The notes under the pieces were generated by a model. That model was given only the letters and a program-made list of their open reading frames with translations. It was not told the DNA's origin and ran no database searches. Of a stretch of DNA of 64,000 nt, positions 6,891-15,025 are shown one piece after another. The position numbers were made by a program, and so were the translations under genes. The stretch's first letter is position 1, and each line of letters begins with the position of its first letter. This stretch comes from Streptomyces sp. MJM8645 (GTDB taxonomy: Bacteria > Actinomycetota > Actinomycetes > Streptomycetales > Streptomycetaceae), in contig NZ_LJJF01000001.1 of the NCBI RefSeq assembly GCF_001625365.1, positions 5,822,501-5,886,500 of the forward strand. The letters are read 5' to 3'.

Positions 6891-6960
6891 GGGCCTGGTC
6901 GGGCGGTCGTGGCCGCCCGGTCGTGTTCAGCCGGTCGTGTTCAGCCGGTCGCGCCGACCG

Positions 6961-7905
6961 CTACTCGGACAGCATCTTCACGCCGGCGTCCGGCAGCTTG
7001 GCGCCGTTCTTGTCGAAGAACTGCCACGACGTCACCTTCTTGCCCGGCTGCTCGGGGACCACCAGCCGCTGGTACGGGGAGTCCCCGACGGCCTTCAGCC
7101 ACGGCTCCATGACCGTGCCGTCCGACCAGGTCACCAGGACCTTGCCGACGTCCGGGCCGAGGGCCATCACGGCGAGCTTGATCGGGAGCGGACCGGGCGT
7201 GCCGGACTTGTCCCGGGCGCCCATCAGGCCGCCGCTGAACGTGTCGGCCATCCGCGGGTCGAGGTGGCCCGGCGCCGGGTAGCTGCCCGCGTTGTCGTGC
7301 GGCTGGCGCACCCCGTCCAGGGTGACGTAGTCGTTCACGACGTCCTCGTTGGGCTGCCAGTACTGCTGGACGTACGCCTCCGTCGGCTTGTCGAGCGAGG
7401 AGTCGACGGCGTGGCGCTCCTCCCAGACGGCCACCGCCTGCTCGTACGCCCGCTCCTTCGGGGCGACCGGCCAGAGCGCCGTCCAGAGCTTCCACGTCTT
7501 GCCGTCAGGGGTGTTGCCCTGGGCGAGCGTCACCCGGACCGGGGTGAATGGGTCCCGCTCGGCCGTCGCCGTGCCGGACGGCTGGGCGGCCGGGCCGCCC
7601 CCGGTGCCGCCGCCGGGACCGCCGTTCGCCGGGACGAGCGCCTGGGCGCCGCTGCTCGCGGGGGAGCTGTGCAGACCCGCCATCGTCCCGCCGCCCAGCA
7701 CCACCACCGAGGCCAGTGCGAGCGCGCCGACCACTGACCGGCGACGGCGCCGGATCCGGCGGCCGCCCGCCATGATGTCCGCCATCGGCGCCGGGCTGAT
7801 CTTGGCCCCGGCCGCCACGTCCGCCAGGCCGAGTCCGACCCACACGTCGCTGTCGTCGCCCGCCGCGCCCATGCCGACCGTCCCGCCGTTGCCGCCCGCG
7901 CTCAT
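6961..7905 (-). CDS. membrane-anchored partner of SigE-family sigma factor (candidate anti-sigma)
   Basis: 314 aa. Layout: about 60 cytoplasmic residues rich in charge (LADVAAGAKISPAPMADIMA, then GGRRIRRRRRS), one transmembrane helix (VVGALALASVVVLGGGTMAG), a Gly/Pro/Ala linker and an exported domain of about 200 aa that I do not recognise as a named family (contains WTALWPVAPKERAYEQAV, YVTLDGVRQPHDNAGSYP and a Lys-rich end). The start codon overlaps the stop of the sigma factor (ATGA), so both are made together. Type II topology and coupling are typical of membrane-bound sigma regulators, but the zinc-binding HxxxCxxC motif of ZAS anti-sigmas is absent, so an anti-sigma role is inference. 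Confidence 0.7.
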   Translation of the reverse strand: MSAGGNGGTVGMGAAGDDSDVWVGLGLADVAAGAKISPAPMADIMAGGRRIRRRRRSVVGALALASVVVLGGGTMAGLHSSPASSGAQALVPANGGPGGGTGGGPAAQPSGTATAERDPFTPVRVTLAQGNTPDGKTWKLWTALWPVAPKERAYEQAVAVWEERHAVDSSLDKPTEAYVQQYWQPNEDVVNDYVTLDGVRQPHDNAGSYPAPGHLDPRMADTFSGGLMGARDKSGTPGPLPIKLAVMALGPDVGKVLVTWSDGTVMEPWLKAVGDSPYQRLVVPEQPGKKVTSWQFFDKNGAKLPDAGVKMLSE

Positions 7906-8435
7906 ACCGCACCTCCGATGCTCGTCATGCCCTTGATTTCCTTCAGCGCTGCGGCTCCCCGCAGTCTCGCGATCCCCTTGGCCGCGTGGCTGCGTACGGC
8001 GCCCGTCGAGCAGCCCATCGCCTCGGCGGCCTGACTGTCGCTCAGGTCCTCCCAGTAGCGCAGCACCACGGCCTCGCGCTGGCGGGCCGGCAGGGCGGCC
8101 AGCGCCGTCATCAGCGCGCCGCGCTGGTCGGAGCGGGCGTAGCAGTCCTCTGCTCCGGCCTCGTCCGGCACGGCGTACACCAGCAGCTCCGGCGCGCGGC
8201 GGCGCCAGCGGCGGGCGTGTTCGTTCACCAGGATCCGCCGTACGTAGCTGTGCGGATCGCCGGCCCGTCGCACCTTCGCCCAGGCCGCGCAGGCCTTCTC
8301 CGCCGCGGACTGCACCAGGTCCTCGGCCGCGTACTGCTCCCCGGCCAACAGGTACGCCGTCCGCAGCAGCCGTGGCCAGGCCCCGACGATGAACGCCTGG
8401 AACTCCTCGTCCCGGTCGGTCTTCGTGCCTCCCAT
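7902..8435 (-). CDS. SigE-family ECF RNA polymerase sigma factor
   Basis: 177 aa from ATG 8435, which has a strong GAGGAGG 5 nt upstream; GTG 8453 is less likely. Region 2: FQAFIVGAWPRLLRTAYLLAG, EDLVQSAAEKACAAW, then DPHSYVRRILVNEHARRWRR. Region 4: TALAALPARQREAVVLRYWE, then DLSDSQAAEAMGCSTGAVRS and HAAKGIARLRG. This is the actinobacterial SigE (TIGR02983) subgroup. It directs polymerase to a small stress regulon, usually including its own operon. The divergent alpha/beta hydrolase at 8541 shares a 105-bp promoter gap. Confidence 0.93.
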   Translation of the reverse strand: MGGTKTDRDEEFQAFIVGAWPRLLRTAYLLAGEQYAAEDLVQSAAEKACAAWAKVRRAGDPHSYVRRILVNEHARRWRRRAPELLVYAVPDEAGAEDCYARSDQRGALMTALAALPARQREAVVLRYWEDLSDSQAAEAMGCSTGAVRSHAAKGIARLRGAAALKEIKGMTSIGGAV

Positions 8436-8540
8436 GAGCACCTCCTCACCCACCTAGAGCCCGGAAGCGGCCCAAAGCGCTTACTCCCTCCGATCACCAA
8501 ACCGGTTGGCGTCCCCCAGAGGCGTCGATACGATCCGCGG

Positions 8541-9302
8541 ATGATCCTCTCCCATGACGTATCTCATGACCTGCCGGGCGACCGCCCCACCGTGGTGCTG
8601 CTGCACTCGTCCGTGTGCGATCGGAGGATGTGGGACCCGCAGTGGCAGGGGCTGGTCGACGCGGGCTACCGGGTGATCCGGGGCGACTTCCGGGCCTTCG
8701 GCGACACGCCGCCGGCCGACGCCCCGTACAGCGACGCGCAGGACGTGCTGGCGCTCCTCGACCACCTGGGCGTCGAGAGCACCGCGCTGATCGGAGCCTC
8801 GTACGGGGGGAAGATCGCCATGGACGTGGCGGCGCTGCGCCCCGGGGCCGTCACCGCGCTGGCCCTGCTCTGCTCCGGGGCGGCCGAGCACGTCGCCGGC
8901 GACGCCCTGATGTCCTTCGCCGCGCGGGAGCGGGAACTCCTCGCGACCGGGGACGTCGAGGGCGCCGTCGAGCTCAACGTCGAGACCTGGCTCGGCCCGG
9001 AGGCGGGCGACGAAGCCCGCGAACTCGTCCGCCGGATGCAGCGGCGCGCCTTCGAGGTGCAGGCGGACGCCGAGATCGGCCCCACCGACGACGAAGCGGA
9101 CCTCTCCCGGATCACGGCGCCCTGCCTGGTCGTGACCGGCGGCCACGACGTGGACGACTTCCGGCAGATCGCCGACTCCTTGGCGACCCGGATCCCCGGC
9201 GCCCGCCGGCTCGAACTGCCCTGGGCCGGCCACTTCCCCGGCCTCGAACGGCCCGAGGAGACCTTCGAGTTGCTCACCGGATTCCTCCGCGAGACGGCGT
9301 AG
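8541..9302 (+). CDS. alpha/beta fold hydrolase
   Basis: 253 aa. Oxyanion region VVLLHSSVCDRRMWDPQW, nucleophile elbow GASYGG (G-x-S-x-G), an acid near PCLVVTGGHDVDDF and a late His in LPWAGHFPGLERPEE, where family members use GH(x)P. It resembles 3-oxoadipate enol-lactonase or haloperoxidase-type hydrolases, but the cap region is too generic to name a substrate. It is transcribed away from the sigma factor gene and may belong to its regulon. It stops 20 bp before the convergent MarR gene. Confidence 0.88.
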   Translation: MILSHDVSHDLPGDRPTVVLLHSSVCDRRMWDPQWQGLVDAGYRVIRGDFRAFGDTPPADAPYSDAQDVLALLDHLGVESTALIGASYGGKIAMDVAALRPGAVTALALLCSGAAEHVAGDALMSFAARERELLATGDVEGAVELNVETWLGPEAGDEARELVRRMQRRAFEVQADAEIGPTDDEADLSRITAPCLVVTGGHDVDDFRQIADSLATRIPGARRLELPWAGHFPGLERPEETFELLTGFLRETA

Positions 9303-9321
9303 GCGCCCGAGGAGCGCTGCC

Positions 9322-9918
9322 TCAGCCGGCGGAGTCGCGCCGGTCGGGGCAGGGCGGGTCAGGGCAGGCCGGGTCGGGGCAGGACGGATCGGGGCAGGCT
9401 TGGCCGGGGAAGGCCGCGTCGGGATCGTCCAGCAGCAGCTCCAACAGCGGTACGGCCGCCTCCAGTTGACGGCACTGCTGCGGGGTGAGCCGCGCGCTGC
9501 GGCGGGCCAGCAGGGCGGAGCGCTCCCGGCGGATCCGGGTGATCGCCGCCAGGCCGGCCGGAGTGAGTTCGAGCAGCTGGGAGCGGCCGTCCAGCGGGTC
9601 GGGGGTCTTGGCGATCAGGCCGTCGGCGGTCAGCGGGGCGATCGTGCGGAGCACGGACGGCACGGCCACCCCCTCCCGCGCGGCGAGTTCGCCGAGCCGC
9701 AGCGGGCCGTGCACCTCCACCCGGGCCAGGGCGGAGAGTTGGGCGACGGTGAGGTCCTGGCCGCCGGAGGCGCGGGCCATCTGCCGGTTGAGCCGGCCGA
9801 TCGCCAGGCGCAGCCGGACGACGGCCTCGGCGGAGAGACCGGCCCCGGCCTCGGCCTCGGCGTCGGTCGCGGTGTCGGTCGCGGTGTCGGCGTCGGTCAC
9901 GGCATCGTGCCCGGTCAT
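9322..9918 (-). CDS. MarR-family transcriptional regulator with Cys-Pro-Asp repeat tail
   Basis: 198 aa. The core winged helix-turn-helix includes LRLAIGRLNRQMARASGGQD, LTVAQLSALARVEVHGPLRL, GELAAREGVAVPSVLRTI, and the wing KTPDPLDGRSQLLELTPAG. Both ends are repeat-derived: an N-terminal Thr/Asp/Ala stretch (DTATDTATDAEAEAGAG) and a C-terminal tail CPDPSCPDPACPDPPCPDR encoded by about four 15-bp DNA repeats (about 9349-9405). The first gene in the transcript would be the MFS exporter only if read differently: on this strand MFS comes first and MarR second, overlapping by ATGA, an arrangement seen for efflux pumps controlled by their own MarR. Confidence 0.88.
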   Translation of the reverse strand: MTGHDAVTDADTATDTATDAEAEAGAGLSAEAVVRLRLAIGRLNRQMARASGGQDLTVAQLSALARVEVHGPLRLGELAAREGVAVPSVLRTIAPLTADGLIAKTPDPLDGRSQLLELTPAGLAAITRIRRERSALLARRSARLTPQQCRQLEAAVPLLELLLDDPDAAFPGQACPDPSCPDPACPDPPCPDRRDSAG

Positions 9919-11723
9919 GGCCTGCGGGCCTTTCCGCGTGGTGCGGGCCGGCCCGCACCGGGCCGTTCAGCGGGCTCGCCCGCGCCCGGCCGGGTGCGGC
10001 CGGGCCGGCGCGGCCCGGTCCGCTCGCGGACCAGTGAGGCCGCTGCGGCGACCAGCGACATGGCGATCGCCAGCCAGAACACCACGACCAGGCCGTCGTG
10101 GAAGGGGCCCGAGATCAGTTGCGGGAAGAACTCCCGGCCGGTCAGCGTCCGGGCGTTGGCCGCCGGTAGCATGCCGAGCACGTGCGGGCCCAGCAGCTGC
10201 TGGATCGGGTTGTACCCGAGGAACGCGGCGAAGAGCGTGCCGACCGGTGGCAGCGAGGCGATGGTGTGCGCGTCGGCGGCGGGCACGCCCTGCGCGGTCA
10301 GTCCGGCGGTGAGGGTGTGCGGCAGCGAGCCGGCCAGGCCGGCCACCATCAGCGAGAAGAAGACGCCGATCGAGAGCACCATGCCGGCGTTCTGGAAGGT
10401 GGCCCGCATGCCGGAGGCGGCGCCGCGGGCCTCGGCCGGCACGCTCGACATGATCAGCGAGGTGTTGGGGGCCGCGAACAGGCCGCCGCCCAAGCCGTTG
10501 AGGAACACCAGGACGGCGAACCACGGGTAGCCGAAGTCGGTGGGCAGGAGCAGCAGTCCGGCGAAGGACAGGGCCATCACCACCAGTCCACCGGAGGCGA
10601 ACAGCCGGGCCCCGGCCCGGTCGGAGAGGTAGCCCGAGACCGGCCCGGCGGCCAGGAAGCCGACGGTCAGCGGGACGAGGTAGATGCCCGCCCACAGTGG
10701 GGTGTCGGCGTAGTCGTAGCCGTGCAGCGGCAGCCAGATCCCCTGCAGCCAGATGATCAGCATGAACTGGAGGCCGCCGCGGGCGATCGAGCCCAGCAGG
10801 GTGGCCGCGTTGCCGCCGGCGAAGACCGGGTCGCGGAACAGCGCCAGCGGGAACATCGGCTCGGCGACCCTGGACTCGACCAGGCAGAAGGCGATCAGCA
10901 GCGCTACGCCGCCGAACAGCCCGCCCATCACCCAGGGGCTGGTCCAGCCCATGGTGTGGCCGCCGTAGGGCTGGATGCCGTAGGTGATCGCGGCGAGCAG
11001 GGCGGTCAGGCCGACGGCGAAGGTGACGTTGCCCCACCAGTCGATCCGGGCGGGCCGCCGTACGCCGGTCTCGCGCAGCGACCGGTAGGCCCAGACCGTG
11101 CCGAGGATGCCGATCGGCACGTTGACCCAGAAGATCGACCGCCAGTTCCACTCGGCCAGCAGCCCGCCCAGCACCAGGCCGATGAAGGAGCCGGCGATGC
11201 CCGCGACGATGTTCACCCCCAGCGCCATGCCGCGCCGGTGGGCCGGGAACGCGTCGGTGATGATCGCGGCCGAGTTGGCCATCAGCATCGAGCCGCCGAT
11301 CGCCTGCACCACCCGCCAGCCGATCAGCCACAGCGCTCCCGGCCCGCCGTGCAGCGGGTCGAGGGAGAGGGCCACCGAGGTGAGGGTGAAGATCAGGAAG
11401 CCGGCGTTGTAGATCCGCACCCGGCCGTGGATGTCGCCCAGCCTGCCGAGGGTGACCACCAGGACGGCGGTGACCAGCATGTAGCCCATCAGCATCCACA
11501 ACAGGTAGCTGACGTTGCCGGGTTGGAGCGGGTCGAGGCCGATGCCGTTGAAGATCGCGGGGAGGGAGATCAGGACGATCGAGGCGTTGACGGTGGCGAT
11601 CAGGGTGCCGAGTGTGGTGTTGGAGAGGGCGACCCACTTGTACCGGGGATGGTCCGCCGCCACGGCTCCGCGGACCGCGCGGACGGGCCGGCGCCTGCCG
11701 TTGTTCGGGATCTTCGTCGCCAC
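9915..11723 (-). CDS. MFS transporter, DHA2 (EmrB/QacA) 14-TM drug exporter
   Basis: 602 aa with 14 predicted membrane helices. After a basic N-terminus (PNNGRRRPVRAVRG) comes VALSNTTLGTLIATVNASIV, where DHA2 members have LDxTIVNVALP-like helices; motif A is GRLGDIHGRVRIYNAGFLIF; and motif C lies around GVNIVAGIAGSFIGLVLGGL. These pumps export hydrophobic drugs or self-made metabolites with protons. It is translationally coupled to the MarR repressor, so induction by its substrate is likely. Upstream (11774-11799) lies a repeated CGATAG element that could be the MarR operator. Confidence 0.92.
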   Translation of the reverse strand: MATKIPNNGRRRPVRAVRGAVAADHPRYKWVALSNTTLGTLIATVNASIVLISLPAIFNGIGLDPLQPGNVSYLLWMLMGYMLVTAVLVVTLGRLGDIHGRVRIYNAGFLIFTLTSVALSLDPLHGGPGALWLIGWRVVQAIGGSMLMANSAAIITDAFPAHRRGMALGVNIVAGIAGSFIGLVLGGLLAEWNWRSIFWVNVPIGILGTVWAYRSLRETGVRRPARIDWWGNVTFAVGLTALLAAITYGIQPYGGHTMGWTSPWVMGGLFGGVALLIAFCLVESRVAEPMFPLALFRDPVFAGGNAATLLGSIARGGLQFMLIIWLQGIWLPLHGYDYADTPLWAGIYLVPLTVGFLAAGPVSGYLSDRAGARLFASGGLVVMALSFAGLLLLPTDFGYPWFAVLVFLNGLGGGLFAAPNTSLIMSSVPAEARGAASGMRATFQNAGMVLSIGVFFSLMVAGLAGSLPHTLTAGLTAQGVPAADAHTIASLPPVGTLFAAFLGYNPIQQLLGPHVLGMLPAANARTLTGREFFPQLISGPFHDGLVVVFWLAIAMSLVAAAASLVRERTGPRRPGRTRPGAGEPAERPGAGRPAPRGKARRP

Positions 11724-12340
11724 CGCTGCCCCCAGGTGAGTGGCAGACCGGGGCCGCCAGTCGGAGAGTACTTCGATAGCTTTCGCTAACTAACGATAGT
11801 CCGACCACCCCACTGCCGGTAGCCCGCAGGCGTCCCGGAGGCCGCCACCGGCCGCTGGCCGCCGGCCATCGGTCCGCTCCCGCGCTGCCGGGAGCCCGGC
11901 GGCCGGTTCGTGCCCGCGGGCCCGCGTCCGCAGGCCCGGCTGCTTTCCGACGCGGCGCATACACATTTCCGCCACATTCCCGCAGCGCTGCGCCGCCTTT
12001 TCGCGGCGCCGGATGCCCGAATTGCCTGACCGGGGCGGCTTCGTGTCGAATTCCTTGACATGACCACCTTCTCGTTTTCGTCTGTCGCAAGTAAAACTTC
12101 GCAAAGAATGGCTCTCCACAGGGGGGCCGCTGACCTGCGTAATCAACATATTGTTGCAGCTCAGAGGCCTGATGATCACCCTTCGCCATACGGGTGTAAC
12201 CGGTCGTGTCCGCGCCGACCGGCATTCCGCAGGAGTACGGTTCCGGAGGAATCGCCGGGCGTGCTCGCGAGTAAAGCCGAGCAGCCTTGCGGGACTATTC
12301 GCCATGCCGTGAAAAGCCGTACCGGGAATTGGTGCGAAGT
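11724..12340. other. 617-bp divergent regulatory region (MFS operon / urea operon)
   Basis: No convincing gene: frames here have atypical codon use and match no family I know. The stretch 11940-12340 is clearly less GC-rich than its surroundings. Visible elements are two direct CGATAG copies 20 bp apart (11774-11779, 11794-11799) with CGCTAACTAACG between them, 51-76 bp upstream of the MFS start; a CAACA-TAT-TGTTG dyad (12144-12156); and a 7-bp stem CCGGTCG/CGACCGG (12200-12222). The latter two are placed to act on the urea/urease promoter. No known riboswitch class was recognised. Confidence 0.5.
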
Positions 12341-13312
12341 ATGGGTCAGAAAAAGGGTGAGCCGGGGGCCTCCGAGGCCGCCCGCCCGATATCCCTCAAG
12401 TTAGCCGTCGAAGTCCTGCGCGGCGTCGCACAGGTGGACTTCATGCCGTCCGCCGTCTGCGGCCTGTTCTTCGTGGCCGCACTCTTCGCGGCCGGCTGGC
12501 GCTACGGCGTCTACGGCCTGCTCGGCAGCGCCGTCGGAACCGCCGTCGCGTACGGCCTGCGGCTGGCGCGCGACGCCGTCGAGGCCGGGCTGCACGGCTA
12601 CAACGGCTGCCTGGTGGCGCTGGGGTGCGCGGTGTTCCTCGGCCCCGACCACCCCGCCACCGTCGCGGCGGCCGTCCTCGGCGCCGTCGTCGCCGTGGTG
12701 GTCACCGCGGGCCTCGGCGCGGTGCTCGACAGCTGGAAACTGCCCGCGCTCACCGCGCCGTTCTGCCTGGTCGCCACCGCGACGACGGCCGCGGCGCCCG
12801 GCTTCCGCCACCTGTGGCACGGCACCGGCGCCCCGACCGCCCTGGCCGGGCCGGCCGCCGGCCCGACCGGGCTGACCTGGGACCAACTGTGGCACGGGTT
12901 CTTCGCCAACATCGGCCAGATCTTCTTCATGCCCCAGTGGTACGTCGGCCTGCTGTTCCTGGCCGGCATCTTCGCGGCCAGCCGCCCGGCCGGCCTGCTG
13001 GCCTGCGCGGGCAGCGCGACCGGGCTGCTCACCGCCTGGGCGCTCGGCGCGCCCGCCGACGCCGTCGGCCAGGGGCTGCTCGGGTACAGCGGGGTGCTCG
13101 TCGCGATGGCGCTGTGCGGCGTGTTCGTCGCCCCCGGCGGGTGGAGCGCGGCCTACGCCGTCCTCGGCGCGGCCGCCGCGACCGTCCTGACCCCGGCGCT
13201 GGCCGCCGCCACTGCGCCGTTCGGCGGCCACGCCTTCACCTGGCCGTTCGTCCTGACCACCATGCTGTTCCTGGCGGCGGTGCCGGCCATTCCCCGGCTG
13301 CGCAGAGTCTGA
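12341..13312 (+). CDS. urea transporter (UT family)
   Basis: 323 aa, from ATG 12341. The internal duplication typical of urea channels is visible: half 1 has VLRGVAQVDFMPSAVCGLFF and GLHGYNGCLVALGCAVFL, and half 2 has FFANIGQIFFMPQWYVGLLF and GLLGYSGVLVAMALCGVF. The two GYN/GYS-x-x-LV loops line the selectivity filter in the known UT structures. Trimeric UT proteins let urea pass down its gradient. It stands 81 bp upstream of ureA in the same direction, so urea uptake and hydrolysis are probably co-expressed. The start is supported by the beginning of the hydrophobic domain; no strong ribosome site is seen. Confidence 0.93.
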   Translation: MGQKKGEPGASEAARPISLKLAVEVLRGVAQVDFMPSAVCGLFFVAALFAAGWRYGVYGLLGSAVGTAVAYGLRLARDAVEAGLHGYNGCLVALGCAVFLGPDHPATVAAAVLGAVVAVVVTAGLGAVLDSWKLPALTAPFCLVATATTAAAPGFRHLWHGTGAPTALAGPAAGPTGLTWDQLWHGFFANIGQIFFMPQWYVGLLFLAGIFAASRPAGLLACAGSATGLLTAWALGAPADAVGQGLLGYSGVLVAMALCGVFVAPGGWSAAYAVLGAAAATVLTPALAAATAPFGGHAFTWPFVLTTMLFLAAVPAIPRLRRV

Positions 13313-13393
13313 CCGGATTTCGGTAGCCCGAATTCCCGCCCGTGACAGGCGTGTTCATTCGGAGTTCCTGCGGAGTTCCCTCGGAAAGGAAGA

Positions 13394-13708
13394 GTGATTC
13401 CCGTGAATCTCGCCCCGCGTGAGATGGACAAGCTGTACATCTACGTCGTGGCCGATCTGGCCCGCAAACGCCGCGACCGCGGTGTGAAACTGAACTACAG
13501 CGAGGCCTGCGCGCTGATCAGCGAGGCGATCATGGAGGGCGCCCGGGACGGGCGCACCGTCGCCGAGTGTATGGAGATCGGCAAGCAGGTCGTCAGCGGC
13601 GAGGACGTCATGCCCGGCGTCCGCGAGATGCTGCCGCTGCTCCAGGTCGAGGCCGCGTTCCTGGACGGCACCAAGCTGGTCTCCTGCCACGACCCGGTGG
13701 GTGCCTGA
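13394..13708 (+). CDS. ureA: urease subunit gamma
   Basis: 104 aa. GTG 13394 is chosen, directly behind GGAAAGGAAGA; GTG 13403 would give VNLAPREMDK and is also possible. The typical gamma-subunit sequence is LAPREMDKLYIYVVADLARK, RRDRGVKLNYSEACALI, then EGARDGRTVAECMEIGKQV and DVMPGVREMLPLLQVEAAF followed by DGTKLVSCHDP. With UreB and UreC it forms the (alpha-beta-gamma)3 urease that hydrolyses urea to ammonia and carbamate. It is the first enzyme gene of the operon. Confidence 0.97.
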   Translation: MIPVNLAPREMDKLYIYVVADLARKRRDRGVKLNYSEACALISEAIMEGARDGRTVAECMEIGKQVVSGEDVMPGVREMLPLLQVEAAFLDGTKLVSCHDPVGA

Positions 13709-13711
13709 GTC

Positions 13712-14602
13712 ATGACGGTACGTCAGGCGGAAGCGGCGACCGGTCCGACGCCCGGGTCGACCTCGGCCCCCACGCCCGCGCCGACCTCGGCCCCGGTACC
13801 CGCCGCCACGGTGGTGCTGGCCGGCGGGCACGAGAGCGACGGCGGCCGGGACCTGGCCGCCCTGGTGGAGCGCGAGCCCGCCGTCCACGCCGCGGCCGCC
13901 GCCGGCCGGGCGCTCGGCGAGGCCGTCCGCTCGGCGCTGGCCGCCACCGACGGCCCGGTGTGCGTCGTCCCGATGACGCTGGGCCGCGACCCGAAGCTGG
14001 TGGCCGACACCGCCCGGGCGCTGCGCTGGCTGGCAGCAGGGGAGGGGCGCGGACGACTCGCCCTGACCGGGGCGTTCGGCGGCAAGGACCACCTCGTCGG
14101 CTGGCTGCGGGCCGCGGCCTCCGCCGCCCCCGGGCCCGACGGCGCCGTGCTGGTCACCGCCCCGGCGGCCGGCCCCTTCGAGGACGCGGACCTGTTCCGG
14201 ATCGCCCGGCTGGTCCGCCAGTACGGCCACCACCGCTGGGTCGAGGTGGCCTTCGCGGGCGGCGACCCCGACCTCGCCGAGGGCGCCGAACGCTGCCGGC
14301 TGCTCGGCGCCCGCGAAGTGACGGCCGTCCCGGCCTCGTTCGGACCGGCGCTGCGCACCGAACTGCCCGGGGTGCGGGACGGCGGACCGCTGCTGCGGCC
14401 GTCCGCGATCGCCGGCGTCGTCGCGGCCCGCACCGCGGCGGCCCTGCACCTGCTCGGCCACGGCGAGGACGGCATCCTGGCCGGCCTCGATGCCGAGCAC
14501 GGGCACGGCTACGCCCACAGCCACGGCCCCGGCGGGGACCACTCGCACGGCCACGGCCACGGTGCCACCGGCGGGCACACCCACGGCCACACACATCACT
14601 GA
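13712..14602 (+). CDS. CbiX/SirB-like chelatase-fold protein with His-rich tail (candidate nickel chaperone)
   Basis: 296 aa, starting 3 nt after the ureA stop. A Pro/Thr/Ser-rich leader (about 30 aa) precedes a CbiX-like double domain: strand VVLAGGHESDGG carries His40, the position of the first chelatase histidine; VCVVPMTLGRDPKLVADTAR corresponds to the VPLFLxxGxHxxxDIP motif but lacks its histidine; and a second half follows (GAVLVTAPAAGPFEDADLF, VAFAGGDPDLAEGAERC). The last 36 residues hold 13 histidines (AEHGHGYAHSHGPGGDHSHG and on). The CbiX/CfbA family inserts Co or Ni into sirohydrochlorin. Inside a urease operon without ureE, the tail suggests nickel storage or delivery. Chelatase activity is doubtful given the missing histidine. 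Family call good, role inferred. Confidence 0.75.
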   Translation: MTVRQAEAATGPTPGSTSAPTPAPTSAPVPAATVVLAGGHESDGGRDLAALVEREPAVHAAAAAGRALGEAVRSALAATDGPVCVVPMTLGRDPKLVADTARALRWLAAGEGRGRLALTGAFGGKDHLVGWLRAAASAAPGPDGAVLVTAPAAGPFEDADLFRIARLVRQYGHHRWVEVAFAGGDPDLAEGAERCRLLGAREVTAVPASFGPALRTELPGVRDGGPLLRPSAIAGVVAARTAAALHLLGHGEDGILAGLDAEHGHGYAHSHGPGGDHSHGHGHGATGGHTHGHTHH

Positions 14603-14626
14603 ACCGACAGAGAGGAAGGGCCCGCC

Positions 14627-15025
14627 ATGTCTGGTGGCGCCACGTACCTGTACGGCGACGACCCGGTGGAGATCAACGCCGGTCGCGCCCAGGTCACCAT
14701 CACGGTCAGCAACACCGGCGACCGGGCGATCCAGGTCGGCTCGCACTACCACTTCTTCGAGGCCAACCGCGCCCTCGACTTCGACCGCAACGCCGCCTAC
14801 GGCAAGCACCTGGACATCCCGGCCGGCACCGCCGTCCGCTTCGAGCCGGGCGACACCAAGGACGTCACGCTCGCCGAGTTCGGCGGCCACGGCCGCCTGA
14901 TCGGCTTCAGCAACCTCGTCGACGGCGGCATCAGGTCGGCCGACACCCGCGCCCGGGCGATCGACCGGGCGATCGCCCTCGGGTTCAAGGGCACCAACCT
15001 CGACCACAAGGAAGGCGACCGCTGA
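14627..15025 (+). CDS. ureB: urease subunit beta
   Basis: 132 aa with AGAGAGGAAGG upstream of ATG 14627. Beta-subunit hallmarks: VEINAGRAQVTITVSNTGDR, IQVGSHYHFFEANRALDFDR, AAYGKHLDIPAGTAVRFEPG, and GFSNLVDGGI. Length is normal when the short C-terminal extension (KGTNLDHKEGDR) is counted. The stop overlaps the ureC start by one base (TGATG), which keeps subunit ratios equal. It is structural and carries no nickel ligand. Confidence 0.97.
   Translation: MSGGATYLYGDDPVEINAGRAQVTITVSNTGDRAIQVGSHYHFFEANRALDFDRNAAYGKHLDIPAGTAVRFEPGDTKDVTLAEFGGHGRLIGFSNLVDGGIRSADTRARAIDRAIALGFKGTNLDHKEGDR

Larger units (their letters stand above)
6605..6960. other. intergenic region with minisatellite and terminator
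   Basis: 356 bp without a convincing gene. It holds the promoter side of the serine hydrolase, the 16-bp tandem array at 6730-6857 and the strong hairpin at 6854-6890. Frames that cross the array only encode repeats and are not considered genes. Confidence 0.7.

Noticed and set aside
12144..12222. Riboswitch or Nur/GlnR box upstream of the urea transporter
   Set aside because: The short dyads do not match the consensus of nickel (Nur), nitrogen (GlnR) or guanidine riboswitch elements that I could compare by eye; kept only as unspecified elements.
11790..12305. Open frame of 171 codons on the - strand upstream of the MFS gene
   Set aside because: Mixed composition, no good ribosome site, no recognisable domain, and it crosses the region expected to hold two divergent promoters.
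13712..14602. Genuine sirohydrochlorin chelatase of cobalamin or siroheme synthesis
   Set aside because: The second-half histidine is missing, the neighbours are all urease genes and no tetrapyrrole gene is present; a nickel-handling role fits better.
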